DNA of 64,000 nt from Dietzia sp032248695 (GTDB taxonomy: Bacteria > Actinomycetota > Actinomycetes > Mycobacteriales > Mycobacteriaceae), in NCBI RefSeq assembly GCF_032248695.1, contig NZ_JAVHXC010000002.1, forward strand, positions 372,001-436,000. Reading direction: 5' to 3'. How positions within the stretch are numbered: the stretch's first letter is position 1; each line of letters opens with the position of its first letter. A model generated the notes under the pieces. It was not told the DNA's origin. It was given only the letters and a program-made list of their open reading frames with translations, and ran no database searches. The position numbers were made by a program, and so were the translations under genes. Positions 24,497-33,430 of the stretch are shown piece after piece.

Positions 24497-24692
24497 GGCC
24501 GTCTCCTTGGGGTTCGGGAAGCGTCTGGCGTGCTCGGCCCAGCCTAGAGGCACCGGCGGTGTCGGACGTTCATGGGATTTCCTCAGCGATCACTCCGTCT
24601 TTTCTTCACCGGGGCGCGGCCGCGCGATAGAGTCTGCGACAGGTCCCATCCGGCCGCCCCCTCAGGCGGCGTCACTACCCCGGGGTGTGTGC

Positions 24693-25559
24693 ATGTCACC
24701 ACTAGTTCCACGCGGTACGGCGGACTCGCCGGTGTGCTCGATCCTCGACATCCCCGGCCCCCGCTGGTTCCAGCCCGGTGACCCCGTCTGGCGGGTCCAC
24801 GGCGACGCGTCCACGCCGATCGGCATCACGACCGGCCTGCTCATGCTGGCCGCCGACCCCGCGTACGCCTCGATTATGACCGCGTGTGGGGCGGACGAGG
24901 ACCCGTGGACGATGGACAATTACCTGCACGATCTGGTGGAGATCTCGACGTTCGGCACGGTCGACGACGCGATGGTGACGATCGAGCACGCGCACCGCGA
25001 CCGCGGGTCGTTCACCGGCACCACCGAGCACGGGAACTACTACTACGGTTCGGACCCGGCGTTGGTGGAGTGGGCGCAGGCCGCGCTGGCGTGGGCGTTG
25101 CTCGCGGCGTTCCAGCGGTTCTCGGGTCGGCCGCTCACCTCCGCCGAGTCGGATCGGTACGTGTGCCAGTGGGCGGGTCTCGCCCGGTTGCAGGGTGCCC
25201 GCACCTTTCCCACCACCGTCCGTGAGCTCGAGCAGCTGCTGCGGGGTGCCCGCGGGCGGGCGCGGGTGACGGCGGCGGGGCGTCAGGCGGCGCGTCGGCT
25301 GCGGGAGACCGCCCGAGCGTGCCGGGGCGTGTCGGAGAACTCGGTCACCGCGCACCGGTCGTGCACGACGGTGGTCGACGCGGCCGCGAGTCTGGTGCCG
25401 TCGGACGTGCGGCGGGCGCTGGACCTGCCGCACCGGCCGATGGACCGGACCGCCGTGTTCGGCCGGATCGCCCGCGCGCACGAGGGGCTGACCTCGCCGC
25501 GGCTCACCACGCGCGCCCCGATCGCGGTGCCGTCGGCGATGCGGACTCAGTCGGCCTGA
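24693..25559 (+). CDS. Divergent MpaB/DUF2236-family protein
   Basis: The protein has 288 residues. GDPVWRVHGDASTPIG, DPAYASIM, STFGTVDDAM, YYGSDPALVEWAQAALAWALLAA and LTSAESDRYVCQWAGLARLQG align with oxygenase MpaB-family (DUF2236) proteins. The usual HP of the first helix reads DP here, and the usual Arg/Thr-rich heme-pocket segment reads NYLHDLVEIST. Heme binding may therefore be lost. The start is uncertain: ATG 24693 has no strong ribosome site, and GTG codons lie just upstream. Confidence 0.6.
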   Translation: MSPLVPRGTADSPVCSILDIPGPRWFQPGDPVWRVHGDASTPIGITTGLLMLAADPAYASIMTACGADEDPWTMDNYLHDLVEISTFGTVDDAMVTIEHAHRDRGSFTGTTEHGNYYYGSDPALVEWAQAALAWALLAAFQRFSGRPLTSAESDRYVCQWAGLARLQGARTFPTTVRELEQLLRGARGRARVTAAGRQAARRLRETARACRGVSENSVTAHRSCTTVVDAAASLVPSDVRRALDLPHRPMDRTAVFGRIARAHEGLTSPRLTTRAPIAVPSAMRTQSA

Positions 25560-25622
25560 CCTCCCGTCCGGGCGGCCACCTGCGCTACGCGGACCCCGCC
25601 CGGCGGGCCGCCTGGCCCCGCG

Positions 25623-26231
25623 TCACCAGTGGCCGTTGACGCGGCCCTTGATCCAGCCGGCGATCTCCCACACCAGGTGCACGGGCAGCATCACGCGGTC
25701 GACCCGGTCGATGGGCGTCATCCGCACGTCGAGGTCCGTGGCGTTGCGCATCCACGTCCCCGCCCGCAGCGTGTGGGGGCGGTTGGTCACCACCAGCACC
25801 CGCTCCCAGCCGCGCGCGCGGGCGATGGCGTCCACCGCGAGCGCCTCGCCCCAGGTGGTGCGCGGGTCGGGTGAGAAGCACACGACCTCGGCGTCTGCGG
25901 GCCGGGCGATGCCGGTGCACAGGCGCCGCGCCACGAGTTCGGAGGTGCCGCCGGGGTTGCTGACGAGGAGCGTGTCGGCGTACCCGGCCTCGACGAGGTC
26001 GCGGGCGTGCAGGTGTCGGCCGTCGTCGGCGCCGGCGAGCATGACGACCGCGTCAGCGCGTACCGGTTCGTCGCCGTGCGGACGGAGGAGGAAGGCGCCC
26101 CAGGCGGTGAGCCCGAGGGCGGCGACCAGTACCGCCGCACCGAGGCCCGTCGCAACCCGGCGCAGCGCGGTCCCGCCGGGGGCGGACCGGCGGGAGGCGC
26201 TCCGGGTTCGGCGCGGCGAGGCCGGGGTCAC
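25623..26231 (-). CDS. YdcF/SanA-like (DUF218) membrane-anchored protein
   Basis: The protein has 202 residues. A basic N-terminus and one membrane helix (GLGAAVLVAALGLTAWGAFLL) precede a DUF218 domain: ADAVVMLAGADDGRHLHARDL, ADTLLVSNPGG, STTWGEA-like region DPRTTWGEALAVDAIARARGW and VLVVTNRPHTLRA. Relatives influence envelope barrier function. GTG 26231 overlaps the rmlD stop (GTGA), so this is the last gene of the rhamnose operon. Confidence 0.78.
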   Translation of the reverse strand: MTPASPRRTRSASRRSAPGGTALRRVATGLGAAVLVAALGLTAWGAFLLRPHGDEPVRADAVVMLAGADDGRHLHARDLVEAGYADTLLVSNPGGTSELVARRLCTGIARPADAEVVCFSPDPRTTWGEALAVDAIARARGWERVLVVTNRPHTLRAGTWMRNATDLDVRMTPIDRVDRVMLPVHLVWEIAGWIKGRVNGHW

Positions 26232-27286
26232 CGGGGCGAGCGGGACGACGACGACGAGGTGTCCACTCCCCCGGCGCCCGTTCCCGTGTCGAGTGCCGCG
26301 CGCAGGCTGTCGTCCCAGTCCGGCAGCGGCGTCAGTCCGGCGTCGGCCCAGGCCCGCCCGGACAGCACGGAGAACGCGGGTCGCGGGGCGGGCCGGGGGA
26401 AGTCGGCGGTGGTGCAGGGACGGACACGGGCCGGGTCGGCGCCCAGGTACGCGAACGTGCGGCGGGCCACCTCGTACCAGGTGGCACGGCCGGAACCGGC
26501 GACGTGCAGGACGAGGCCACGGGTGTCGACGGCGGCCGCGGCAGCGTCCCGGGTGGCACCGTCGAGCGCGGCGGCCTCGCGGGCGAGCATCTCGAGGATC
26601 GCCGCGGCCAGTGTCGGCGCGTGCGTGGGCGAGCCCCACTGGTCGTCCACCACGCTGACCTCGTCACGCTCCCGCTCGAGGCGGGCCATGGTCGCCACGA
26701 AGTCCCCGCCGGGGATCCCCAGTCGCTCCCGCTCCGGCCCGGTGTACACCCAGGACGTGCGCAGGATCGTCGCCTCGGGGTGGGCGGCCAGCACGGCGTG
26801 CTCGCCGGCCAGTTTGGTGCGGCCGTACACGGTGGCCGGGGCGGTCACGTCCGTCGGCTCGAGCGCCGGGGCGGTCTCCGGGTCGGGCTCACCCGCTCCG
26901 CCCGGGGCCCCGCGGCCGCCGGGGACCTCGCCGGAGAACACGTAGTCGGTACTGATGTGCACCAGCCGCAGGCCGCGCTCCCGGCACGCCTCCGCCAGGA
27001 TCCGCGGCCCCTCCACGTTGACCAGGTGCGCGCCCGCCTCGTCCGACTCGGCCCCGTCGACATTGGTGTACGCCGCGGCGTTGATCACCACCGCCGGCAG
27101 GTGCCGGTCCAGGTACCCCGCCACCGACTCCGCAGTGCTGATGTCCAGCTCGTCCCGGCCGGGAGCGAGCACCTCGCCGGGCCCGGCCAGCCGCAGGTGC
27201 GTGCCCACCTGACCGCGCCCGCCGGTCACCAGCACGCGCGGCAGCGCGTCCGGGAGTTCGGCGGTGCCGTCGTCGTCGGCGTTCAC
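26228..27286 (-). CDS. rmlD: dTDP-4-dehydrorhamnose reductase
   Basis: The protein has 352 residues and is an extended SDR. RVLVTGGRGQVGTHL (NADPH loop), INAAAYTNVDGAE, HISTDYVFSG and YGRTKLAGE (Tyr-x3-Lys) are the RmlD signatures, and VVDDQWGSPTHAPTLA closes the active site. It performs the last step to dTDP-L-rhamnose. GTG 27286 overlaps the rmlA stop. An Ala/Asp-rich insertion around ~260-290 and the Ser/Gly-rich tail lengthen it against the usual ~300 residues. Confidence 0.93.
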   Translation of the reverse strand: MNADDDGTAELPDALPRVLVTGGRGQVGTHLRLAGPGEVLAPGRDELDISTAESVAGYLDRHLPAVVINAAAYTNVDGAESDEAGAHLVNVEGPRILAEACRERGLRLVHISTDYVFSGEVPGGRGAPGGAGEPDPETAPALEPTDVTAPATVYGRTKLAGEHAVLAAHPEATILRTSWVYTGPERERLGIPGGDFVATMARLERERDEVSVVDDQWGSPTHAPTLAAAILEMLAREAAALDGATRDAAAAAVDTRGLVLHVAGSGRATWYEVARRTFAYLGADPARVRPCTTADFPRPAPRPAFSVLSGRAWADAGLTPLPDWDDSLRAALDTGTGAGGVDTSSSSSRSPR

Positions 27287-28164
27287 GGCGTACGCCCCTT
27301 CTCCCTGCGCAGGATCTCCAATAAGTATCGGCCGTACCCCGACTTCTGCAGGGCGTGGGCACGGGTGGTGAGCTCGTCGTCGTCGAGATACCCCATCCGC
27401 CACGCCACCTCCTCCGGGCAGCCGATCTTCAGGCCCTGCCGGTCCTCGATGGTGCGGACGTAGTTGCCCGCGTCGAGCAGCGAATCGTGTGTGCCCGTGT
27501 CGAGCCAGGCGGTGCCACGCGGGAGCACCTCCACCTGCAGCCGCCCCTGCTCGAGATAGTGGCGGTTGACGTCGGTGATCTCGTACTCCCCCCGCGCCGA
27601 CCTGCTCAGCCCGCGCGCCACCTCCACGACGTCGGCACTATAGAAGTAGAGGCCCGGCACGGCGAAGTCCGAGGCCGGGTTCTCCGGCTTCTCCTCGAGA
27701 CTGATCGCCCGCCCGTCCGCGTCGAAGTCGATCACCCCGTACCTGCTCGGATCGGCCACCCGGTAGGCGAACACCGCGCCCCCGTCGAGGTCGGCGAACC
27801 GACGCAACTGCGTGCCCATGCCCGGGCCGTAGAAGATGTTGTCACCCAGGATCAGCGCCACCGGCTCGTCTCCGATGTGCTCGGCGCCCAGCACGAACGC
27901 CTGCGCTAACCCCTCCGGCGCCGCCTGCTCCACGTAGCTCAGCGTGATGCCGAACTGGCTCCCGTCACCCAGCAGCCGCCGGAACTGACCCGCGTCCTCG
28001 GGCGTCGTGATGACGAGGATGTCGCGGATCCCCGCCAGCATCAGCGTCGACAGCGGGTAGTAGATCATCGGCTTGTCGTACACCGGCACCAGCTGCTTGC
28101 TCGTGGCGAGCGTGAGCGGCTGCAACCGCGTACCGCTGCCGCCGGCCAGGACGATGCCCTTCAC
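27283..28164 (-). CDS. rmlA: Glucose-1-phosphate thymidylyltransferase
   Basis: The protein has 293 residues, standard length. GIVLAGGSGTRLQPLT is the nucleotide-binding signature; SKQLVPVYDKPMIYYPLSTLM, LILGDNIFYG, EEKPENPASDFAVPGLYFY and GTAWLDTGTHDSLLDA are the conserved RmlA blocks. It makes dTDP-glucose from dTTP and glucose-1-phosphate. Start GTG 28164 lies 16 bases after the rmlB stop, and the stop overlaps rmlD. Confidence 0.96.
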   Translation of the reverse strand: MKGIVLAGGSGTRLQPLTLATSKQLVPVYDKPMIYYPLSTLMLAGIRDILVITTPEDAGQFRRLLGDGSQFGITLSYVEQAAPEGLAQAFVLGAEHIGDEPVALILGDNIFYGPGMGTQLRRFADLDGGAVFAYRVADPSRYGVIDFDADGRAISLEEKPENPASDFAVPGLYFYSADVVEVARGLSRSARGEYEITDVNRHYLEQGRLQVEVLPRGTAWLDTGTHDSLLDAGNYVRTIEDRQGLKIGCPEEVAWRMGYLDDDELTTRAHALQKSGYGRYLLEILRREKGRTP

Positions 28165-28180
28165 CGCGCCACCCCCACCG

Positions 28181-29293
28181 TCACAGCACCGTCTCCGTCC
28201 GCGCGTACCGCGCCTCGACCCGCTCCTTGACCGGCGCCCACCAGTCCCGGTGCTCGGCGTACCACTCGATGGTCTGGCGCAGGCCCTCGCGGAAGTCGGT
28301 GTGCCGCGGCTGCCAGCCCAGCTCTTCGCGGGTCGCCGAGGCGTCGATCGCGTACCGCAGGTCGTGGCCCGGCCGGTCCGTGACGTGGTCGAACCCCGGG
28401 TCACCGTCCGTGCCCGCGACGCCCATGAGCTCGCAGATCAGCCGCATGACCTCGAGATTCGAGCGCTCGCCGTCCGCGCCGATCAGGTACGTCCGGCCCG
28501 GCTCCCCCGACTCGAGGATGCGCAGGACCGCGGCGTTGTGGTCGTCGACATGGATCCAGTCCCGCACGTTGGCTCCACTGCCGTAGAGGCGGGGCCGGCG
28601 ACCGTCCAGGATGTTGGTGATCTGCCGCGGGATGAACTTCTCCACGTGCTGGTACGGCCCGTAATTGTTGGAGCAGTTGCTGATCGTGGCGCGCACCCCG
28701 AAACTGCGGACCCACGCGCGCACCAGCATGTCCGCCCCCGCCTTGGTCGCCGAGTACGGACTCGACGGGTTGTACGCCGTCGCCGCCGTGAACTTGGCCG
28801 GGTCGTCCAACTGCAGATCCCCGTAGACCTCGTCCGTCGACACGTGGTGCAGCCGCACGTCATGGCGACGGCACGCCTCGAGAATGGTGTACGTGCCCAC
28901 GATGTTGGAGTGCACGAACGGCCACGGCGTCGCCAACGAGTTGTCGTTGTGACTCTCCGCCGCGAAGTGCACGACCGCGTCGCGCGGCCCCGTCAGCTCC
29001 GAGACCAACCGATCCGTGATCGCGGCGTCCGCACAATCCGCCTCCACCAGCTCTACGCGACCCCGCCCGCCGGCGGTGCCGCCGCGGTCCTCGTCGTCGT
29101 CCCCCACCGGCCGACCACCACTCGACGGGCCCGCCCCGCCCGCCGGCTCGAGGAGGTCCGCGAGACTCTCACGATTGGCCGCGTACGTCATGGAATCCAG
29201 CACCGTGACGTGTGCCTGCGGGTGCTCGCGGACGACGGAGCGGACGAAGTTGGCGCCGATGAACCCGGCTCCCCCGGTGACGACGAGGCGCAT
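28181..29293 (-). CDS. rmlB: dTDP-glucose 4,6-dehydratase
   Basis: The protein has 370 residues. VVTGGAGFIGANFVRS (NAD loop), HFAAESHNDNS, the active-site triplet VSTDEVYGDL (Thr-Asp-Glu) and YSATKAGADML (Tyr-x3-Lys) are intact. Compared with typical RmlB (~330 residues) there is a Gly/Asp-rich, charge-dense insertion at ~51-79, between the second and third strands of the Rossmann fold. It is translated 10 bases after the IPWP-repeat membrane protein gene. Confidence 0.95.
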   Translation of the reverse strand: MRLVVTGGAGFIGANFVRSVVREHPQAHVTVLDSMTYAANRESLADLLEPAGGAGPSSGGRPVGDDDEDRGGTAGGRGRVELVEADCADAAITDRLVSELTGPRDAVVHFAAESHNDNSLATPWPFVHSNIVGTYTILEACRRHDVRLHHVSTDEVYGDLQLDDPAKFTAATAYNPSSPYSATKAGADMLVRAWVRSFGVRATISNCSNNYGPYQHVEKFIPRQITNILDGRRPRLYGSGANVRDWIHVDDHNAAVLRILESGEPGRTYLIGADGERSNLEVMRLICELMGVAGTDGDPGFDHVTDRPGHDLRYAIDASATREELGWQPRHTDFREGLRQTIEWYAEHRDWWAPVKERVEARYARTETVL

Positions 29294-29303
29294 GGGCACA
29301 ACC

Positions 29304-30170
29304 CTACCGTCCGGCCGGACCGCCACCCGACGGCTCGTCGCGCTGCCGGTCCGCCCAGCGCCGCTTGATCTCGCGCGACCTCCGCGAGTGCCGGACCGCC
29401 ACCACCGCCAGGGCCACTCCCGCCACCAGCGGCACCCACACCTTGGTGTACTCGAGCAGGAACTCCACCCACCCCGGGAGCGTGACGTCCGGCCACGGGA
29501 TGTTCGGCAGCGTGATGTCCGGCCACGGAATGCTCGGCCACGGGATGTCCGGCCACGGGATGCTCGGCCACGGGATGTCCGCCAGGCGCTCGATGATCCA
29601 GTCGAGCACGGGATCCAGCAACCGGCCGAGGACCGGCAACAACAGGATCATCGCGATGGCCCACCCCGACCTGCCGATGCCCGCCGCGACCGGGTAGACC
29701 ACACGTTTCCACGGCGACGACGCGATCGCCTCCAGCCGGGCCTCGGCCGCGGAGCCGGGCGGCGGGTCGAAATGCACCACGTCGAGGCCCCCGCGGAACG
29801 TCACCTGGCGGACCGCGGTGTCGAGCAGGTTGGTGCGTACCTGGACACGCGGGCCCGCGAGCGGCGGCGGCGTGGTGTGCTCACCCGGGGGCGGCGGGTC
29901 CGCCGTGAGCGAGAAGCGCCGGTCGCTGATCTGCCGGGCCCGCGCCACCACGACCCCGTCGCGGAGCAGCGCGCATCCCGGAGACGCGGCAGCCGAAGGT
30001 GCGGCCTTCTCTGGCGGCCTGCGCTGCGGGTACCCGGGGTCGATGGTCTTGAGCTCGGCCGGGGTGCCCACCGCGAACTCGAGGACCCCGTGTTCGGGAT
30101 GGTCGAGGCTCCAGATCTCGGGTGCGCCGGCGTGGGCGGGGACGTCGGTCGCGGGCCTGTCATCGGTCAT
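29304..30170 (-). CDS. Two-pass membrane protein with IPWP(S/D) pentapeptide repeats
   Basis: The protein has 288 residues and is the first gene of the rml operon. The N-terminal ~165 residues form a soluble domain (EIWSLDHPEHGVLEFAVG, ISDRRFSLTADPP, RQVTFRGGLDVVHFDPPPGS). Then come a membrane helix (GWAIAMILLLPVLGRLL), a 45-residue segment of about seven IPWPS/IPWPD/ITLPN-type pentapeptides, and a second helix (VWVPLVAGVALAVVAV) before a basic tail. The encoding DNA (29495-29580) is a 15-bp tandem repeat. ATG 30170 has GAGGAG upstream. Context suggests an envelope polysaccharide role; the function is unknown. Confidence 0.7.
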   Translation of the reverse strand: MTDDRPATDVPAHAGAPEIWSLDHPEHGVLEFAVGTPAELKTIDPGYPQRRPPEKAAPSAAASPGCALLRDGVVVARARQISDRRFSLTADPPPPGEHTTPPPLAGPRVQVRTNLLDTAVRQVTFRGGLDVVHFDPPPGSAAEARLEAIASSPWKRVVYPVAAGIGRSGWAIAMILLLPVLGRLLDPVLDWIIERLADIPWPSIPWPDIPWPSIPWPDITLPNIPWPDVTLPGWVEFLLEYTKVWVPLVAGVALAVVAVRHSRRSREIKRRWADRQRDEPSGGGPAGR

Positions 30171-30204
30171 CACGGGCTCCTCGGTCGGCGGGCAGCCCCG
30201 CACC

Positions 30205-31407
30205 CTACCGGCCGGGGCCGCGCCCCTCGGCGTTGACTGTCGACTCCGCGCGAGCGGGCGCCTCGGTGTCAGTCCCGCTGTGCGGCTCGGTGTCTGACCC
30301 CGCGGCTGGCTCCGTGGCTGGCTTGCCGGGCTCGGGCGTCTTGGTCGCGGGGTCCGCGGGCTCGGGCGTCTCGGTAGCGGGGTCTGCGGGCTCGGGCGCC
30401 CGTCCATCCGCCGGCTCGCGCAGGAGCGTGCGGTATTCGGCGATCATCTTCTCGCGCTGGCGGTTCTCCCACTCGCAGGCCCGGGTGTCGCGCGGGGTCA
30501 CCTGGATGACCTCCTCTGCGGCGATGCCCGACCGGAGTTGGCGCACTCGGAGCACCTCCGCATCGAGACGTACCCCGTACACCACCGCCATGTTGACCAG
30601 CCACAACCACAGGAGGAACACGATGACGCCCGCCAGCGACCCGTACACCCGGTTGAAGTTGTCGAAGTTGGAGACGAAGAAGCTCAGGCCCGCCGTGGCC
30701 ACGGCGATGATCGCCAGCGCGGCCGCCGCTCCAAGCGACAGCCACGAGAACCGGCGACCGGAGATGTTGGGCGCGAACCGGTAGAGGATCGCCAACGCGA
30801 GGATCACCGCCACCACGGCGGCGGGCCACTTGGCGACCCCCCACACCGCCAGCGCGGTGTCGCCGAGCCCGATCCAGTCGCCGACCGTCTCGGCCACCGG
30901 GCCGCTGAACGCCAGCGCCACCCCGCCTACGGCGACGAGCACGATCAGCAGCGCCGTCAGCGCCAGACCGGCGGGCAGCAGCCGCCACGGTGGGCGCCCC
31001 TCCTGGATGCCGAACATCGCGTTCATGGCCCGGCCGAGGGCCCGCACGTACCGGGACGCCGACCACAACGCGACCGCCGTGCCCACGATCAGTGCGGTAC
31101 CCGCGGCGGGCGTCGTGACCAGCGCCTCGACCGGCCCGCGCACCGGGTCCAGCACCTCGGGTGGTGCGACGTCGGAGAGCATGTCGATCACCGCGTCGAC
31201 GGTCCTGGAGCCCTGGCCGAAGACGCCGAGCAGCGACACCACGACCAGGACCGCCGGGAACAGCGAGAGCACTCCGTAGTAGGTGAGCGACCCGGCGAGG
31301 TCGGGCCCGCGGTCGCGGAGGAACTCCGTGATCGAGCGGATGAGCACCATCCGGGTGGTCCGCAGGCCTCTGCGGATGGCGGCGGTGGGCCCGTCCGAAG
31401 TGGTCAT
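30205..31407 (-). CDS. YihY/virulence factor BrkB family membrane protein (first copy)
   Basis: The protein has 400 residues. The YihY core shows FLRDRGPDLAGSLTYYGVLSLFPAVL, ALWSASRYVRALGRAMNAMFG, six membrane segments and VYGSLAGVIVFLLWLWLVNMAVVYG. The C-terminus carries PEPADPATETPEPADPATKT repeats. The family has no settled function despite the old RNase BN name. A paralogue lies directly upstream (31725-32798), so this is a tandem duplication. CACAAT six bases before ATG 31407 is a weak leaderless-type promoter. Confidence 0.85.
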   Translation of the reverse strand: MTTSDGPTAAIRRGLRTTRMVLIRSITEFLRDRGPDLAGSLTYYGVLSLFPAVLVVVSLLGVFGQGSRTVDAVIDMLSDVAPPEVLDPVRGPVEALVTTPAAGTALIVGTAVALWSASRYVRALGRAMNAMFGIQEGRPPWRLLPAGLALTALLIVLVAVGGVALAFSGPVAETVGDWIGLGDTALAVWGVAKWPAAVVAVILALAILYRFAPNISGRRFSWLSLGAAAALAIIAVATAGLSFFVSNFDNFNRVYGSLAGVIVFLLWLWLVNMAVVYGVRLDAEVLRVRQLRSGIAAEEVIQVTPRDTRACEWENRQREKMIAEYRTLLREPADGRAPEPADPATETPEPADPATKTPEPGKPATEPAAGSDTEPHSGTDTEAPARAESTVNAEGRGPGR

Positions 31408-31492
31408 GCCCCGATTGTGGCCGTTGCCGGCCCGGAGCGCGTCAGCCTCGCCGGGCGTGTGCCCGTCCGAGGGCGCCTGCCCGCCACCGCCA

Positions 31493-31680
31493 CAGCCGCT
31501 CCCGGCCATGGCGTCTCGCGCGCACCGCGGGGAGGGCGAGACGCCATCCCCGGAAGCGGCTGCGGAAATCGCGCACATCCGCGGGAGCGAGACGCCATCC
31601 CTGGGAGCGGCTGCAGGGGCGGGCCCGGGAGCGGGACGCCATCCCGAGGAGCGAGACGCCATCCCCGGGAGCGGCTGCGG
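31493..31680. repeat. Cluster of interspersed palindromic elements between the YihY paralogues
   Basis: The gap 31408-31724 holds one direct arm (CAGCCGCTCCCGGCC then ATGGCGTCTCGC) followed by four GCGAGACGCCATC-type or GCGGGACGCCATC-type inverted arms ending in AGCGGCTGC. That is one complete hairpin plus half-elements. Nothing coding is seen. It lies at the 3' end of the upstream YihY gene. Confidence 0.8.
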
Positions 31681-31724
31681 GGGCCGGGCGGACGGACGCG
31701 AACCCGCCGGCGGGCCGGGGCCGC

Positions 31725-32798
31725 TCAGTCGCGGTGGCGGGCCTGTTCGGCCTGGGCCTCGCGGCGGACCTCGGCCGCGTCGTCGATGGTCTGCTGCTGC
31801 TTCTCCGCCGCCTTGTCGCTCGCCGTGGTGTCGCGGGGCGGGAGCTGGATGGTCTCCTCGGCGGGCATCCCGGCCTGCAGCTCACGGGCGCGCTCGACCT
31901 CGGCGTCGACCTCCGCGCCGAACAGCAACGCGTTGTTGGTGATCCACAGCCAGAGAAGGAAGATGATGACGCCGGCGAGCGAGCCGTAGGTGGCGTTGTA
32001 GCTGGAGAAGTTGGTCACGTAGAAGACGAACGCGCCGGTCGCCACCGCCCACACGATCAGTGCGATGACCGCGCCGATCGAGATCCAGCGGAACTTGGGT
32101 TGCTTGACGTTGGGCGCGAACCCGTAGAGCACGGCCAGGATGACGACGACGACGAGCACCAGCACCGGCCACTTGGCGATCCCCCACACGGTCACGGCGG
32201 TCTCCCCCAGACCGATCAGGTTCCCGACCCATTCGGCGATCGGTCCACTCACCACCAGGAGGAGCCCGGCGAGGCAGACCAGCAGGAGGAGGACCGCGGT
32301 CAGCACGAGGGTGACCGGCTTGAGCTTCCAGAAGGGCCGGCCCTCCTCGACCTCGTAGATGCGGTTCATCGCCCGACCGAACGCGCCCACGTACCCGGAC
32401 GCCGACCACAGCGCACCGGCGAGACCGGTGACGAGGGCGACGCCGGCGGCCGGGGTGTTGACGACCGACTCGATGGGTCCGCGCAACGCGGCGAGCGTCT
32501 CCTCCGGGGCCGCGCCCTCGAGCAACTCCATCACCGCGTCCACCGTCGCCTGGCCCTGCCCGAACACGCCGAGCAGGGACACCACCGCCAGCAGGGCGGG
32601 GAACAGCGACAGGACCGCGAAGTACGTGAGGCTCGCGGCGAGATCGGTGCACTTGTCCCTGGAGAACTCACCTACCGCGCGCTTGATGCCGATCTTCCAC
32701 GCGCCACTCTTGAGTGAGGTGGGCGACTCGGGCTTGCCGTGATCGGGGTCGGCGTCCGGCTCGGGCTTGTCGGTGATGTCGCGACTCGTCGTACTCAT
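31725..32798 (-). CDS. YihY/BrkB family membrane protein (second copy)
   Basis: The protein has 357 residues and is clearly paralogous to the next gene: FSRDKCTDLAASLTYFAVLSLFPALLAVVSLLGVFGQGQ, ALWSASGYVGAFGRAMNRIYEVEEGRPFW and YGSLAGVIIFLLWLWITNNALLFGAEVDAE align almost without gaps. Six membrane segments are visible, with charged cytoplasmic ends (N-terminal DKPEPDADPDHGKP; C-terminal Gln/Glu/Lys-rich helix). ATG 32798 has GGAGG close upstream. Role unknown. Confidence 0.85.
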   Translation of the reverse strand: MSTTSRDITDKPEPDADPDHGKPESPTSLKSGAWKIGIKRAVGEFSRDKCTDLAASLTYFAVLSLFPALLAVVSLLGVFGQGQATVDAVMELLEGAAPEETLAALRGPIESVVNTPAAGVALVTGLAGALWSASGYVGAFGRAMNRIYEVEEGRPFWKLKPVTLVLTAVLLLLVCLAGLLLVVSGPIAEWVGNLIGLGETAVTVWGIAKWPVLVLVVVVILAVLYGFAPNVKQPKFRWISIGAVIALIVWAVATGAFVFYVTNFSSYNATYGSLAGVIIFLLWLWITNNALLFGAEVDAEVERARELQAGMPAEETIQLPPRDTTASDKAAEKQQQTIDDAAEVRREAQAEQARHRD

Positions 32799-33022
32799 AC
32801 CTCCAGACTTTCCCACCACCGTGGCCCGTCCGCATCCGTCCCGGCGCCTCGGCGCAGGAAACCGCTCGCCCCGTCGCCTCCCGAGTGCACACGCCCCCCG
32901 GCAGGCGATACCGTGATTCCCCCGTGAGATGTGACGCGCACCCGGCTGCGTTACCCTGTTCGATGTCACGTCATCAAATTGGTGCGTCACCACACTCGAG
33001 ACCACGATCAAAGGAGCACACG

Positions 33023-33421
33023 ATGAGCCTGTCCAACGCGATTCTCCGCGGCGTCAGCGGCGCCTTCGTCCTCAACTCCGGCCTGAGCAAGCGCGGCATG
33101 CCGACCGAGGCCGCCCAGGGCCTCCAGGGCTTCGCCGCCACGGGCGTGCCGGCCGTCACCAAGATGGACCCGGACACCTTCGGCAAGTTCGTCGCCTACT
33201 CGGAGATCGGGATCGGCGCCGCGCTGCTCACCCCGGTCGTGCCCCGCCGGATCGCCGGTGCGGCCCTGGGCGTCTTCTCGGCCGGCCTGCTGGCGATGTA
33301 CTTCCGCAACCCCGCCATGACCGAGTCCGACGGCATCCGCCCCAGCCAGGAGGGCATGTCCCTGGCCAAGGACGCGTTCATGGCCGCGATCGCCGGCGCC
33401 CTGGTCACGGACAACTCCTGA
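33023..33421 (+). CDS. Small hydrophobic protein, DoxX-like
   Basis: The protein has 132 residues. ATG 33023 follows AAAGGAG. Three or four moderately hydrophobic segments are seen (FVLNSGLSK, FVAYSEIGIGAALLTPVVP, IAGAALGVFSAGLLAMYF, AFMAAIAGALVT), with the motif AAQGLQGFAATGVPAVTKMDP between the first two. The layout is reminiscent of DoxX-like four-helix proteins, but no residue pattern settles it. Two hairpins follow the stop. Function unknown. Confidence 0.6.
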   Translation: MSLSNAILRGVSGAFVLNSGLSKRGMPTEAAQGLQGFAATGVPAVTKMDPDTFGKFVAYSEIGIGAALLTPVVPRRIAGAALGVFSAGLLAMYFRNPAMTESDGIRPSQEGMSLAKDAFMAAIAGALVTDNS

Positions 33422-33430
33422 TCTCCTGGC

